Assembly: GCA_023512835.1 (NCBI GenBank)
Contig: CM042090.1
Span: forward strand, 21,294,148-21,358,147
DNA length: 64,000 nt
Reading direction: 5' to 3'
Source: Taxillus chinensis
Taxonomy: Eukaryota > Streptophyta > Magnoliopsida > Santalales > Loranthaceae
The notes under the pieces are model-generated. The model saw only the letters and a list, made by a program, of their open reading frames with translations, was not told the origin of the DNA and ran no database searches. The position numbers were made by a program, and so were the translations under genes. Every line of letters starts with the position of its first letter. Position 1 is the first letter of the stretch. Below, piece after piece: positions 13,730 to 27,200 of this stretch.

Positions 13730-14736
13730 TAAACTAATTGATTATGTTTTTGTTTTTTTTTTCTTTTCCTTTAAAAAAAAAAAAAGAGTGACCGCCCACC
13801 GAGTGGCTTCTTCTGTTCCTAGCAATGATGTTTTAATTGTATGTTTGTTTCTTTATTTATTATTACAGTGTATGGCTTGGCTCCCATCTACTGGAAGCAT
13901 TCGAGTACTGAGTACAAAAATACCAAAGTGGGTGCTCGTGTTAGAAGAAAATGAATATATTTTGTTTATGAAAAACTATGAACTTTGTTGGATTTTAACG
14001 TTAAAAATAATTGAATTTATTTAAAATATTTTATTAAATATAATTAAAACAACATGTCTAATTATTATAAATTCAGCTGTTAATTCAAAACCCAAAGGAT
14101 ACCTAAACGAATAAATTTTGATAATAAGTTTGATGATATTTCACTTGAACTCAGTTCGTTCGTTTGTATCCTTGGGATGCAACAAATCAAAAGCTATAGT
14201 ATTTTCTTCCTTTAAAAACACTTATTTTATTAACTTTACGGAGTAATATAAACTATAAAGTTAGTAATGACTGCATTTGTTTTGGGGGGAAGTGCAGTCT
14301 GTTTGGCCGGTGCGAACGAATCAGTGATGGTCGACATATAAATTTATACCAACTTGGTTAAGTTGTTTGGTGGACTTGAAACATTTAAGTCATTCCACTT
14401 AAAGTTAATAAAATTATTTAAATATTCAACTATTTGCTTGTTTGCTTGTGTATGAATGTAGATAATAAATAATAATTTTTTATTTGTAAAAAATTATTCT
14501 AGTAATTTTTAGCTGTAAAAGAGTGATGCATAATGATAATGAGTTAAAATTACTAGCTAAAAGCAATATATATATATATATATATATCCTAGATCAACCA
14601 GTTAAAAGAAATCGACTTAAAATTAATGGCTGAAATTTGTCATTATGATATCTCCTATTTATCATAGGGAAAAAAGATCAAAATTATACATTAATGTCAC
14701 ATTTGATACGCGAGAAAAAAAAAAAAAAAAAAAAAC
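13730..14736. other. AT-rich intergenic, no gene seen
   Basis: Upstream of the receptor kinase. It contains a TA repeat near 14567-14587 and an A-run at 14715-14736. No frame gives a recognisable protein. Confidence 0.5.
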
Positions 14737-15165
14737 ACCACCACCCTGACACCAGCCTCGCACCACAACCAACACCGGATCTAACACTAGATGTTTAGAG
14801 AGAGATGGAGATCGTAGTCAGATCTAGCGATTCGGACGATCCGGGGACAGAGTTTGAGGAGAGGTACATGATCTTTAGAGAGAGACGACGAGAACCGTAC
14901 CAGAGGAATCCCGACGGAGCACTGTGGTGACCGTCGACGATCTGGGGAGGCCTCATATATATATATGACTTCAAGGAGGGAGGCAGACCCTGGTGTTACT
15001 GTTGAGGCCTGAGGGCTTTCGATACAGGACGGCTCCAGCGCGCGAATGGTGGACGGACCCCTTTGAGTTTGGTCCCCAACCCAATGGTTTCGTCTCTGGC
15101 CGGAGAGCACTGATTTGGGGAGCGTATCAATTGCTTTGATGAATCTACCGCGCGTCTTCAAATTT
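14737..15165. other. Unexplained GC-rich island
   Basis: About 430 bases of GC-rich sequence with sharp edges against AT-rich DNA, directly after the A-run. A minus-strand frame of 124 codons (15161-14787) is open but its product is not recognisable and it starts in mid-island. It could be a decayed transposon or retrogene fragment. I see no LTR ends, inverted repeats or known domain. Confidence 0.35.
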
Positions 15166-17022
15166 GAAGAACACAGGACAAATACTGTAACTAAAGCATA
15201 ATGATGTCTGTTTCGTGTTTTATTTTTTGTTTTGGTTTTTTAATCTTCATTCAAAGGCGAGTTTGATTTCAAAATTTTTAAAATAAATTTTGTTTGTCAA
15301 CAAAAATAAAAGAATATTTTAAAAAATGTTATGAACGTAAAATAAATTAATTAATTAATTAGATCTTACGTACAAAATTAAGTTTATATTTAAAAATACA
15401 AAATAATTTAAAATATTTTGAAAATAACTACTTGTATTAATTTTTTAAAAGAAATGTTATTCTTTATTTATTCGATAAAATCATATCGAAATCCTATATT
15501 TAACTTTCTCTATATAATTTATATCATTTTTTCACATGTCTATTTTATTTTATTTAAAAAAAATTATAAAATCATCCTTATAATAAAACCTTATATTAAA
15601 CTTTCACCGTATAATTTTTATAATAAAATATTAAATTATATATAATTCTATCTCTCCATCATGTTTCTTGTAATGTTTACTTTCATTTTATATAAAATTA
15701 CAAAAATATTAAATAAAAAATAATATACAATATTATTTATGATATATTAAGTAATTAAGAGAATCTATTTGTACTATTTATTTATTTGTATGTGAAAGTA
15801 ACAAATAATTTAAATATTCAAACTTAAGGAAAGTAATTGTGTGACTAATATTAATGTTGTTATAATTTAAATAATTGTAGTGTTTATATTAATGCCGGAC
15901 GCGAGAGTGTTTGAAAAGCTTTCTAGATATGGGTCGTAATCGCTATAATATCACTTTGTCACAAGATTAAGGTTTTCACTCATGTGGTACTTGGTCATTA
16001 CAATGGATGCTCAAAGTAAGCCAAACCGATAAAGACACATGTACTATGAAAAGGCTTTATCAACCTCTTGCATGAACTTCTATGGAGCCTTAATCGTCTG
16101 CACCAACTATGCTTTCCGCTTTGTCCTTCATCGAGTAGCACGCACTTGCATCACTTGAGAGACACCCACAAGCACCATGTTATTCGAGGCATAACATTTA
16201 GATAACATTCTAAGTTATTTCATGGCTTTGGCCGTTTGAATATTAAGTTATAAATTTTTGATAATATTGTATTTGAATAAGCTAGTTAAATTAAACCCTT
16301 GATATAACAACACTTAATGGTAAAAGATGATAGTCCTTATTGTTTAGTAATATGGGATAATGATTCCAAATGTAATGAATAAGTTAAATATTAAAATATT
16401 AAGGCATAAGCACAAATATTTCAATTTTAAAAAATTTAAATATAAAATAATAAACAGACACATTTCATTATTATATATGTATAACCATCATGTATTGAAA
16501 AATATACTATAAATTTTTTTTACCATTTACATTATTTAACATAATGATTTAATTTATTTAATTATATTTTATATGATACCAAGTTAATATTACAAACTAT
16601 ATTACTTGAAATAATATTCCACAATACATTAAAACTATAATTTAATATTAAATTTATTAAAAACAGATTTAAATAGAAATCAATTAATTAAATATTTATT
16701 TATTTATTTATTTATTTAAGTGAGTGACATTGTTTAGTATTTCAAATTTTTAGAAACTTTTACAAGAAACAATAATATTGTTGGGCATAAATGTACTATA
16801 TGGTTATTGACTAATTTAAAAATATTTATAGTATTAATTTGTGACTGAATGACTTCATGCCAACAGTCAAGAAAAATAATAAAATAAAGTAAAATGAGCA
16901 TAAAATAAAAATACTATTACAATGTGTATGGCTGTAAATGAATTAAATGTTCATAAATAAGTTCGCATTCGGTTCGATAAAAGATCTTTTATGTTCATTC
17001 GTTAAGAATAGTATCATTTGTA
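15166..17022. other. Intergenic, repeat-derived, no gene seen
   Basis: Mostly AT-rich. A moderately GC-rich patch at 15890-16180 has stops in all frames. The right end (from about 16930) has GTTCG-rich text resembling the ends of hAT-type MITEs, suggesting an older element interrupted by the insertion starting at 17023. Confidence 0.4.
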
Positions 17023-17854
17023 AGAGCACTAGTGGCAGATTCCCTATTGTCACGACCCGAGCAGCGTGGTGCTGGCGGGACGTTTCTTAGTGGCACGATT
17101 CAGGAATGGATTCGTGCTACGTAAAGGAGAGGGGTTGGTTGAAGCGTAGATGGTGCGCGGCGAGAAGGTTTCGGGCGATTCGTGGAGGAGAACTGGATGG
17201 AACCCCTTCGGAGTTCGACGTGCCGACCCGTTGAATGCGGGGAGCACGCCGCTAGTTGAGGACTTGACGTTGAAGAAGGGATTTGGCCATCCTTACACAA
17301 CCGGTCGGAACTGGAGCCGTTCTCCTGATGAGCCCAGTGGCGGGCGGCGAAACCGGTCTACGTGCGCTTCAACCTCAAAGGCTAAACTTAGCGGACCGTG
17401 GATAGAGAAGCTAAGTGCCGCAAGGGGTTGAGAGGCGCAGGAAACCTGACCCCGTGACACTATATAGGTCCGTTTCCTTATATTTAGGGGAAAAAAATTT
17501 AAAAGTCATAAAATCATTTCCACAGCAGATGCCATATATTTAACTTTCTATATATGATTTATACAGGGTTTCCCAATGTATTGGGAAGTACTATTTACTC
17601 TATATAATTATTAAATTATAGCTAAAAAATTTCTATCACCTCTCTCTTTCAGGTTTCCCATAACATTAATTTTTATTTGATATTAAATTATAAAAATATA
17701 TTATTAAATAAAATAAGTAGTATAAAATATTATTTTAATGATATAGGAGGCAAGTTAAGGAATCTATTGCGATGTATATTTGTATAGGAAAGGAAAAAGT
17801 AGTTTAAAACTGTAAATTTAGGAAAATTTGTTGGGAAGCTGATGTTAGTGCTCT
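17023..17854. mobile_element. MITE carrying a nested solo LTR
   Basis: The left end AGAGCACTAGTGGCAG (from 17023) is an imperfect inverted match, 12 of 16 positions, to the right end CTGATGTTAGTGCTCT (to 17854). The inner sequence with TATATTTAGGGG is typical of the plant MITE type that begins AGAGCA. Removing the inner LTR at 17048-17459 and one 4-bp duplication leaves an element of about 416 bp, a normal MITE size. Confidence 0.6.
17048..17459. mobile_element. Solo LTR (Ty3/gypsy-like ends)
   Basis: A GC-rich 412-bp block begins TGTCACGACCCGAG and ends CCCCGTGACA, giving the 5'-TG...CA-3' ends of an LTR. It is flanked by identical 4-bp sequences CTAT at 17044-17047 and 17460-17463, a plausible target-site duplication. 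TGTCACG starts are common in plant gypsy LTRs. There is no second LTR, primer-binding site or coding region nearby, so it is a solo LTR left by recombination or another small TG...CA element. Confidence 0.65.
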
Positions 17855-20600
17855 AAACAGTTTACGAATACCATTGTTATATTCGTGAATATGTCCGTGA
17901 ATGTTAATAAATAAATATTCATGAAGAGTCTGTGAATATTGTTCATGTTCGTGAAAATTATTTGTATAGACTAAGTAATACGTATAAAAGTTATTTTATT
18001 AAATATAATTTAATAAACTTTTTTTTATATTATTATTAAATATAAAGATATGTTTTTATTTATTTGTTTATTATTATTATTATATTATTTTAGGAAATTA
18101 CGATAGTAAAATTTAAACACATTAAATAAAAATAATATAGTCTAACAATTAATTAATTATTATTTTTTGAATAAATTTATAGTATTTTTAAAATTTTTAT
18201 AATTTTATATTTATATTCGTAAATATTTATAAAAAAATTATGAACATAATAATTTTCGTACACATTATAATTTAAAACTCTAAATAACAGTGAAAACGTT
18301 TAAACACATTCATATGCAACTCGAGCAGACATTACATGGACATACTATTCGTGGAATCTTTTATACGCGTTCTTTCATTTTCTGTCACTTTCACTAGCGA
18401 TAGGTTAAGTTATTGTTATTATTATTTTGTAAAAAAACATAGCGATGGATGGATTAGTTAAAACAAAACACGAAACATAGCGATTGATTAGTTATTATTC
18501 TGTGCAGACACTGATTTTGAATGGTCGTTGTCACTAGTTATGTGAAAAGCTTCCGAGACGTCGACGGAGATCGAATCATCGAATCGTGCAGGTACGGCCC
18601 CACACCCATACATACGTGTTTCTGACCATTACCACGCAGCTCATGGATGCCCTGTCAAATGGTCAGACGGATATTGTTATTTAACATCATGCATAGAGAA
18701 CGAGACTTTTCAGAGGACGCGTTTTGAGTCCATGCCCAGTGACACCAGACACCAGACACCAGTGAGAAAAAACAAGAAACCAACGAAGACGGAAGACACG
18801 ACGTCGCTTCGACCATAAACAGAAATGCCCATTTCCATGTATGTCGTCGACACGCGTTTGACTGCATGCCTGCGTTCCAGCTGGCTCCTGTCGCGCTTAT
18901 CAATTCTGCTTTTGAGCTTATTTGAGTCGACTCGCGACCAATTATTATTATTATTACTATTTTCATATTCCCCCGTAAATATACGAAAATTTTATGTGAA
19001 GTTATTTTTATAGCTAAATCGTATAGAAGAATCATGTTTCTGATTTACCTGATGTACATAATATTACTCTAAATATATATTATTTGAACTCAATTTAAAA
19101 CTAGCCTCGACGACAGGGGTGCGAAAAAAAAAAAACCAAATTTGAATCCAAATGTTTAGAATTTGACCCAATTCTAAAGGCCCGAATGTATACTTTGGGC
19201 TCGACTTGAATATAAAATGTAAGCCCAATCGAAATATCACATTTGTGTTAATTTCCTAAAATATACATATACTTAATTACTTAAATTAAAAATTTAATTT
19301 GATTTGATTTTAATTATTGATTGAATTTTTTACTTAATTATTACTATAACTTATTTAGTTTTTGAATTCATACCTTATTTTAAATAAATTTTCATTTTAA
19401 AATATTTATATTAGGTTTAATAATACTTGTTTATGTCTTCAAAATTATATTTATATTTAAAACTACTTTTTAATAAGAAATTTATAAATTTAAAATACTA
19501 ACCCAAAAGTTATTTTGCCGTGTTTGGTTGGCTCTTTTCGAAAGGAGATTATCTTTTTAAAAATAAATTCCAACTAATGAAGTGTGGTTGGTATACCTAT
19601 TTTTTAAATAAAATAATATTTTATTTAAATTGTGATTTGAATAAAATAATTATTTTTGAAATTATTTTTTATTTGTTTTTTTTTCAAATTTAAACTTAAA
19701 TCTTATATTGGATTTTTTTTTGTTTTTCATAAACTTTATTACACAGGCCATTATTTTTTTTCCATGAGATTCAGTTTTAAAAAGGCACACTCTTTTGAAA
19801 ATATATTTTATATCCTATTAAACAAATTTTGTTTTGCAAAATTAAAATTTAAAATTAAACTTCAACAAAATAAAAAGTCATGAAACTAAAACACAAAACT
19901 AAAAACACATATCAAATACCATTAAACATTTCAAACTTAAAATTAACATCAAAAATTTTTGCTTGAACATGTAATTATTATCGATGGCCATGGCCAATAA
20001 AATTTTGATTTTTAGTGAGTCAACAAAATTAAAGTAGAATTACAATCTAAAATATCACTCATAAACGCATCATGTTATATGTCAAGGTCTCTGAAATGTT
20101 GTAATATGTACTTAGGATTTGTCAAGCTTGCTATTCATATGACAATTGAATTGTCTTTCAATGAAAGGACAACCAAATGATTTGGAAAGAAGGTACCATT
20201 CAGTTTTCTCTAACAACCTCTCAAGGATCCATTTTTGTTACAAATCCATTGATTCCACGCAACGATACCAATAACAATAACTAATGAAACTAGAGGAAAG
20301 AGAGAGATGTGAGGGGAATGAGATCATAAGGTTAGAACAACTTGTATGCTTAGTATTTGAACATGCTTAGTTATTATATTTTTTCTTTTCTTTAATTTCT
20401 AGGATGTTGAACTTGTATATCACTACGATGTTGCATATATCTTCATGGCACAGGTAATAGGTTACAAATTAATTATAACAAGAAAGACAAGTAATTTAAG
20501 AGTAATTTTGGTTAAGAGCAATGTTGTTACTTGTTGGTAATGATAACTTTGCTGAAAGTTATTTAACAAAACATGCCGAAAAGTCATGTAAATATTGTAA
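17855..20600. other. Intergenic, AT-rich, no gene seen
   Basis: Starts with TTCGTGAAT-type degenerate repeats (17860-17960) resembling an old hAT-type element. A GC-richer patch at 18590-18920 contains a triplicated CAGACAC motif and palindromic GTCGAC sites but no recognisable protein. The remainder is AT-rich. Confidence 0.45.
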
Positions 20601-20979
20601 TATGATTAAAATATTATTTGATGCTTTTGAAAATCAATAATAGAGGAGGACATCCGTTGGGATTTCGAAAAAAGACCAGTACGGAGTCTACGGACACAGA
20701 CATTCGCTCGTTTCACTCGGCAATCAATCCTACGTTTCCCTATCAGGAAAACAGAACTCCCAAAAGAGCACCGAACCCAGATCCGGTCTCAGCTTTCTAC
20801 CTCAGCTCAACACCTGCCTTTTCCAATTAATCAGCCGAACTTTTGTCTCACGCCTTCTTCAATTTGTATCGTTCTTGTTATTTTATCTCACTTCGATCGT
20901 CGCAGATTCTTTCGTAGCTATTACTTTTCTTGTTGATTCGGCCATTGGGTGTGTCGGGTCGTTTGCGATTTCTGATTTG

Positions 20980-21015
20980 ATGGCCTCAAGAGAGTGCTCG
21001 GTAACGATATGGTGA
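20980..21015 (+). other. Upstream ORF 1 in the transporter leader
   Basis: ATG at 20980 opens 11 codons to TGA at 21013-21015, in the probable 5' UTR of the transporter whose start is at 21208. It overlaps uORF 2 in another frame. Such uORFs usually lower translation of the main frame. Confidence 0.5.
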
Positions 21016-21038
21016 GCTGTGATTTGGCGACACACTAA
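21009..21038 (+). other. Upstream ORF 2 in the transporter leader
   Basis: ATG at 21009 opens nine codons to TAA at 21036-21038. It overlaps the end of uORF 1 by seven bases and is about 170 bases ahead of the main start. Confidence 0.5.
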
Positions 21039-21207
21039 GCCAATAAGACCAACGAATCGAACTGGCCGGAGGCGCCGGTTTTGGGTTCGGTCTGTTAAGG
21101 TTAAGGGAGTCTGCGTTTCGGAAACGGCGGATTGTGCGAGCTTAGATGACTCCTATTTTGAATTGCCTCCGCTTCAAGAGGATAGTCTAGAACCGGTGAT
21201 TTCGGAT

Positions 21208-24200
21208 ATGGACAACAAGAACGAGGATGATGAATGTAAGCTGAGGGTGTCACCCAGGAAACAGATTCATGGGAGTCGCATGGATATGGACGTGGGTGCC
21301 AAGTCTGGTTCTGTTCGTGTCGAGGGTAGCGGGAATGATAAGCTTGTGCCGTTTGATATCGACAATGGATCCGCAAGGGATTCCAAATATATCGAAATTG
21401 GCCATCGGTTGGTGTCACCCGAGAATTCTAGGAGTGATGTTTCTGTTGCTATTGCGTTGAAGACATTGTTCTTCATACTTGTTTGGTATACTGTTGGCAC
21501 TATCTTGACGCTGTAAGTGTATGCATTGATTTGAGGATTATACTGGTTGATGTACATTTCTGGTTTTCTTTCTTCTCGTTAACGAACTTGGCATTTTAAG
21601 ATGACTTGAAGGGCCCTATTTAGTCAACGTGGGTAGGCTACATTGATGTATTATTATCTGATTATGTAAATTCTAGAACATTAGTGCATGTAGAAAAGAA
21701 AAGAAAAACTGTTTTTGATTTCTGTCCGCATTTGAGTAGGTATAATAAAGCTTTACTGGGAGATGACATGGGAAGATTTCCAGCGCCCTTATTAATGAAT
21801 ACTGTCCACTTCGCAATGCAAGCTGTTCTATCGAAGGCCATTACATGGTTTTGGTCTCAAAGGTTTCAGCCAAGTGCAATTATGTCGTGGTCAGATTATT
21901 TTTCGAAAGGTAAAATTCATCACCATCATGCTCTTTATTTCCATTTAGCCTTTTATTAGTACCAGAAATCTGCGCAAACAAAGTGAAATGTGCACCTACT
22001 GTGCTTTGAAAATTCAATTTGTAAGTAGTTGACATTTTAATTTGATTAGATGAACGAACTGTGTATAAGAAGAAAGTTATCCCTCCAGAGAACATAGGGC
22101 AAAGCAAATTGTTGAACTTCCAATTTGTTTTTCCATTAATCCTGTCATGCCATCAGCGTCAAGGCAATAATGGTGACAATATCAGTAAGTTCTGTTGTCA
22201 TGCCAGATGGGCCTACAAAATTACAAACATAACAAGTGGAAGAGGTTGTTTAGGAAGTTTATTAATCTCGCTGATAATGCAACTGTAAAATAAAGAGAAC
22301 ACTGTATATTCGTTATGAAAAGTAGATGCCAATGTATATAGGCATAAGGTGACTTGCTTCTTGCTCCAGTATTATTTGACTCACTTTTTAAGCCTAATAG
22401 ACCAAACCCACTAACACTAGGAATATAATAATAATGATATTCCAACAACAACATGAATGTGTGGATTAGCTGTTTGCCCCATAGTACTCATGTTGTCACA
22501 TTCTATATGAGAGTTACTGTGAGAGTTTCTTTGAGCCTATTACTGCTACAGTTGTCTATATCTCCTGTTGGTATGTTAAGATGGTGGATTATTTTGATAG
22601 CCTGTAGATAAAAATAAGTACAAAACATAATGACGCTAATCTTGAACCTTTTTTGGTATTATTGTCCTTTTTGTGGTGTTTGCGAATTTTGCTTCAGTAA
22701 TCCTACATTCTGGGAATGTTTTAAAGTGTTTGCATGTTTCATTCAATTACATATTCATAACTTTTAAAATGTATTGTATTAATATTTGTCAAAATTAGGC
22801 AGATAAATATATGAAAAAATTATGCTTAATTGAGCCGTATAAACATTTTACCGTTGTGAAACGTACTATAATCTTGAATTCCTGGTGCCAAATGACAGCA
22901 AGTGATATTTGTATAAATGCTTGTGTAATCTGTCGTATTTAATTGTAGTGTAGTGATTTGCCTGTTTAGGAAATTATATATGAATCGTTGTGCTACCTTT
23001 AACGGTTGGAGAAACTTGCTCTTTAGTTTCTTGGAACTTTGAAGCCAGACTTTTTAGGTATCGCCAGAAAACCATTATCATGCAGTGGTTATTGGGTTGA
23101 AGTTATGACCTGAGTATCATCAGTAAATCTTTTTGGGGTAATGAATTACTTATTTTGTAGTGAAGCATAGGTGAAAACTGAGGGAATGATTGCAAAAGAA
23201 TGATGTGTTTCTTTCTTTGTTGATTGTTTAGAGTTTTGAATGTGACTGCATGGGTATTCCATTTTAAGAAATAGTCTTTAGCTGCTTAAATGCACTCTTT
23301 CTGTTGAAAAAACTCAGTCTGTTTTATCATTCTCATTTGCTTTTATTTGTACAAATTTTCACGGATTGCTTGGGGGCTTGCTTTCTTCTTGTGAGTTGTC
23401 AACTGTCACCATCATGTTTCTTCCATTAATTACAAGTTCTGTTAATTAATTCGTATGATAACTGATGTAATGCACAAGTAGAAATACATTAAAAAAACAA
23501 GACAAAAAAGAACTAGTAGAATATAAGTTTTGAACTTCTTGTCTATTAAAAGTCTTCAGTTGTCATCCAACATTATAGAAAATTTGACTTTCTATTGCAC
23601 TAACTGGAAAATATTGTTTCCTTTTCATATTTGTATGGTACTGGATTTAGGTGGAAATAAAAATTATAGTAATACTAATTTTATTTCATCTTGCAATTTG
23701 AACTTGGAGATGTTTTATGAATACCATGCAATGCTTCGGATCACCTAATATGATTACAGTGAACAGAAAGTTTTGGACCACCTGCCCAATATTTTTACCA
23801 AGAGAGTCTTATGGTTATGTAAAATATTGATATGGTCTAATGATTTGTTGTTTATCTTGGTTTCATTACATCTTTGTCTTTTTTATTTACTTATTCTCTC
23901 TATTTTCTATTCTTAACATTTGCCCCTTCTTTTTGCTATTCTTAGTCCATCAACACTACTAACAACTAATGCTACAGATGGACTTTGCCTTTCACAGTTT
24001 TACCGACGGCTCTTGGAACAGCATTGGATATTAATCTCAGCAATGCATCTCTTGTTTTTATCTCTGTTACATTTGCAACTATGGTTGGTTTTTTATTTTT
24101 ATCTCTGTTACATTTTTATTTCTTTTTTACATATAGAAAAATTTCCATAAAGATGTTGCTAGTTATTTTACTCATCTCTTCTAGGCTGCAGTTAAAAAAG

Positions 24201-27200
24201 AAATAAATTTACATTTTCATTTTTTCATTTTTTCATTTTTTTCATTTTTTCATTTTTGAGTGCAGTGCAAATCTGCTTCCCCTATATTCCTTCTTCTATT
24301 TGCCTTTGCATTCAGGTAATATTTCTTGTTAGTTGATACTTTCATTTCTGATTTCATAAGTTTCAACTCGTTTTCCAAATGATTGTTGCTTTACTTTGCC
24401 TTTTTTTGTTGAGGAAAGTTAAATATACTGTATCCTTTTTGTTGACTTTATGCCAATTATGACTGAAACACGATGAGTTGTTGTTCCGATTTCATGATGT
24501 CTGATATGTTTTCCAAAATTTTGTTGTTTTACTGCGATTTTTTTTTTTAGAAAAATTAAATATACTGTGACTTCTTGTTGTGACAATTATGACTAAAACA
24601 TGATGAGTTGCTGGTAGGAACTTTATTTTTAATGAAATAAAGATGTTTTTGAGTTTGAGCTTTATTTCTAGATTATAACACATGTTTTATTTATTTATTT
24701 TGAAGGTTGGAATCCCCAAGCATTAAGCTTCTAGTTATTATCTTAGTTATCTCGGTTGGTATTTTATTAACAGGTACATATGGCTTTAACATTATCAGCC
24801 GGCTATTTATTTATATTTGAATTCTAATTTCAGCAGTTTTCTTTCTTTTTAGCAGTTTAATTGGAGAGTATTAGAATCCAATGATCAATATCTTAAAACT
24901 AATTGGCTTATAGGAAAGATTACCCTTGGTTCTATATTAGAATCTATGGGTTGTTTACTTTTTCTATTGTGGGACTCTAACATACCTCTCTCACGTGGCA
25001 ACGTGAATAATACACACGGTCGGAAATTATGGGTAAGACGGAACATTGAGAATAAACTCCTCACAGTACAAATATCGTGAGTAGAAATACAACATGGTCT
25101 GATACCATATTAGAATTGAATGATCAATATCCTAAAACCAATTGGCTTATAGGAAAGACTATCCTTGGTTTTATATTAGGATCTATGGGTTGGTTACTTT
25201 CTCCAATATGGGATTCTAACATAGAGAATAGTTGTAGAAATACAACTTTTGACTAGTTTACTTCATAAGCTTTTGTAATGTTCTAGATTTTATTTTTTGT
25301 CTTTCCAAATCCTAACTTGAATCTGGCTATTGCTAGTTGCAAAGGAGACTGAATTTGATTTTTGGGGTTTCATTTTTGTTATGCTTGCTGCTGTTATGTC
25401 TGGATTTCGCTGGTCCATGACTCAGATTCTTTTGCAGGTACGCATAACTTGTCTTATCACCAAATTCATCCGATTCGTATAAATTTGATCTATTATGATC
25501 TAACTTGGAATCACAAATTAGTGGGAAAATAATTACAGTTATGCCTTCTTAAATATATCTTAATAGGTAAACATTACTATTGAAAATGTTGACCAATACA
25601 ATTCATTGACACATCTCCATTTTCCTCTTGCTGTTGTAGTCAGTTTAGAATATTGATCCGGAAGTTTGCATATTAGTTTTTGTACATATTTATGTTTTTT
25701 ATTAGCTTGGGACCTGAATTTTCATTTTCTTTTTTGGTGCATGCTGATAAAAATGACATGAAGAAAGAAGCCTATGGTAAGCACTTTACTTGTTTTTCAG
25801 TCTGGCAAATGTATAAAACTCACAGATTGTGGACCAATTCACCCCTTCGCATGCATAGTAGGACTGTATGAGAGGATTTGTGTTATTTATTTATGGATTT
25901 GACCTTAAATAGCACTATTGTTGCAACTCTACCCCCTCCCCCCCAGCTTACGATTAGAGGTTGAAGACATGGTTGCAGGAGCTCCTGATATATGCATAAG
26001 CCAGTGAGATCATGTGCTTTTGTCTAAAGTTGAATTTTTGTAGTTCATCATTTATGAAGTGATACGTGTTTTGTATTTACAAATGAAATTTACGGACTGC
26101 CAAAAATAAAGAGATCTGGAAATGTATTTCAAGATAGTCTTTTGGTTTGACATTAATAATTTTGTTTAGAATGTGATTTGTTTGAATGAATTTATTTAAG
26201 TATCTTTGTGATCTTTAGGATTGATTATTGTACATTATTCTTTATGAAAGAAAAAGAAGAAAGCTCTTCTGATATGCGTCTCTTTGACTGGTTTCAGGAT
26301 TGAAAAACCCACTCACTTTGATGAGTTATGTGACTCCTGTCATGGCAGTAGCAACTGCTCTACTCTCTCTTCTACTGGACCCATGGCCTGAATTCCAAGC
26401 AAACAGCTACTTCAATAGTTCATGGCATGTTGCTCGAAGTTGCTTTTTGATGCTTTTTGGTGGAACTCTTGCCTTTTTTATGGTAGGTGTCTAGGTTGAA
26501 TATTCTGTCCATTTGATTTAATTAACATATCTTTTCTCTTTCAATGATCTGGGGGAAAAGCACTGAGGCTGGAATCTTTTACATGATTAAGCACTTTAGA
26601 AAATAACTATCATAGAGGTAAGTTAAAAAAAAGTAATTAGCTTTGTGCGCTCATGCTGTCACTTATTATAACTTCCACATGCTACATTTCCTTCTTTATG
26701 AGGTTTTGTTTGTCAAGAATAAATTGTTGCTCTTGATGCAGGTTTTAACAGAATACGTACTTGTCTCAATCACTAGTGCTGTTACTGTGACAATTGCGGG
26801 AGTTGTCAAGGAGGCAGTCACTATTTTGGTATGAGTTGTAAGCATGAATAATGCTTCAATCTTGACATTTTGCACTTTTTAGTGACCTGAAGTTCTTTCC
26901 CACTTTTGTATAGCAAAACTCTTGTCTGTCTTCAATTCCTCAATGTTGTATATACTATATAGTCAACATTTTATAGTGTCGCCTTGTGTTTAAGACAAGA
27001 TTGGCCGTGCTGGAATTGTGATAAATCAATGGTCATGGTCAATACAGTTGGAGTTATTTTATTTTATTTCTTAAATGTTTTATATCTGAATTTCTGATCA
27101 TTATGAGCATCATTTTTTCATCCCTTGTTTTGTTACTCCATGATCAGATTAGGAACATGCTATGTTGTCATTTGTTTGTAATTTAATTTTTTATTTGGTG

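Noticed and set aside
17050..17431. Overlapping ORFs of 65-93 codons in the GC-rich block
   Set aside because: They lie inside the solo LTR and arise from its composition; no retrotransposon protein motif.
22061..22288. Possible extra exon in transporter intron 2
   Set aside because: Exon 2 and exon 3 join in phase and reproduce the family order without it.
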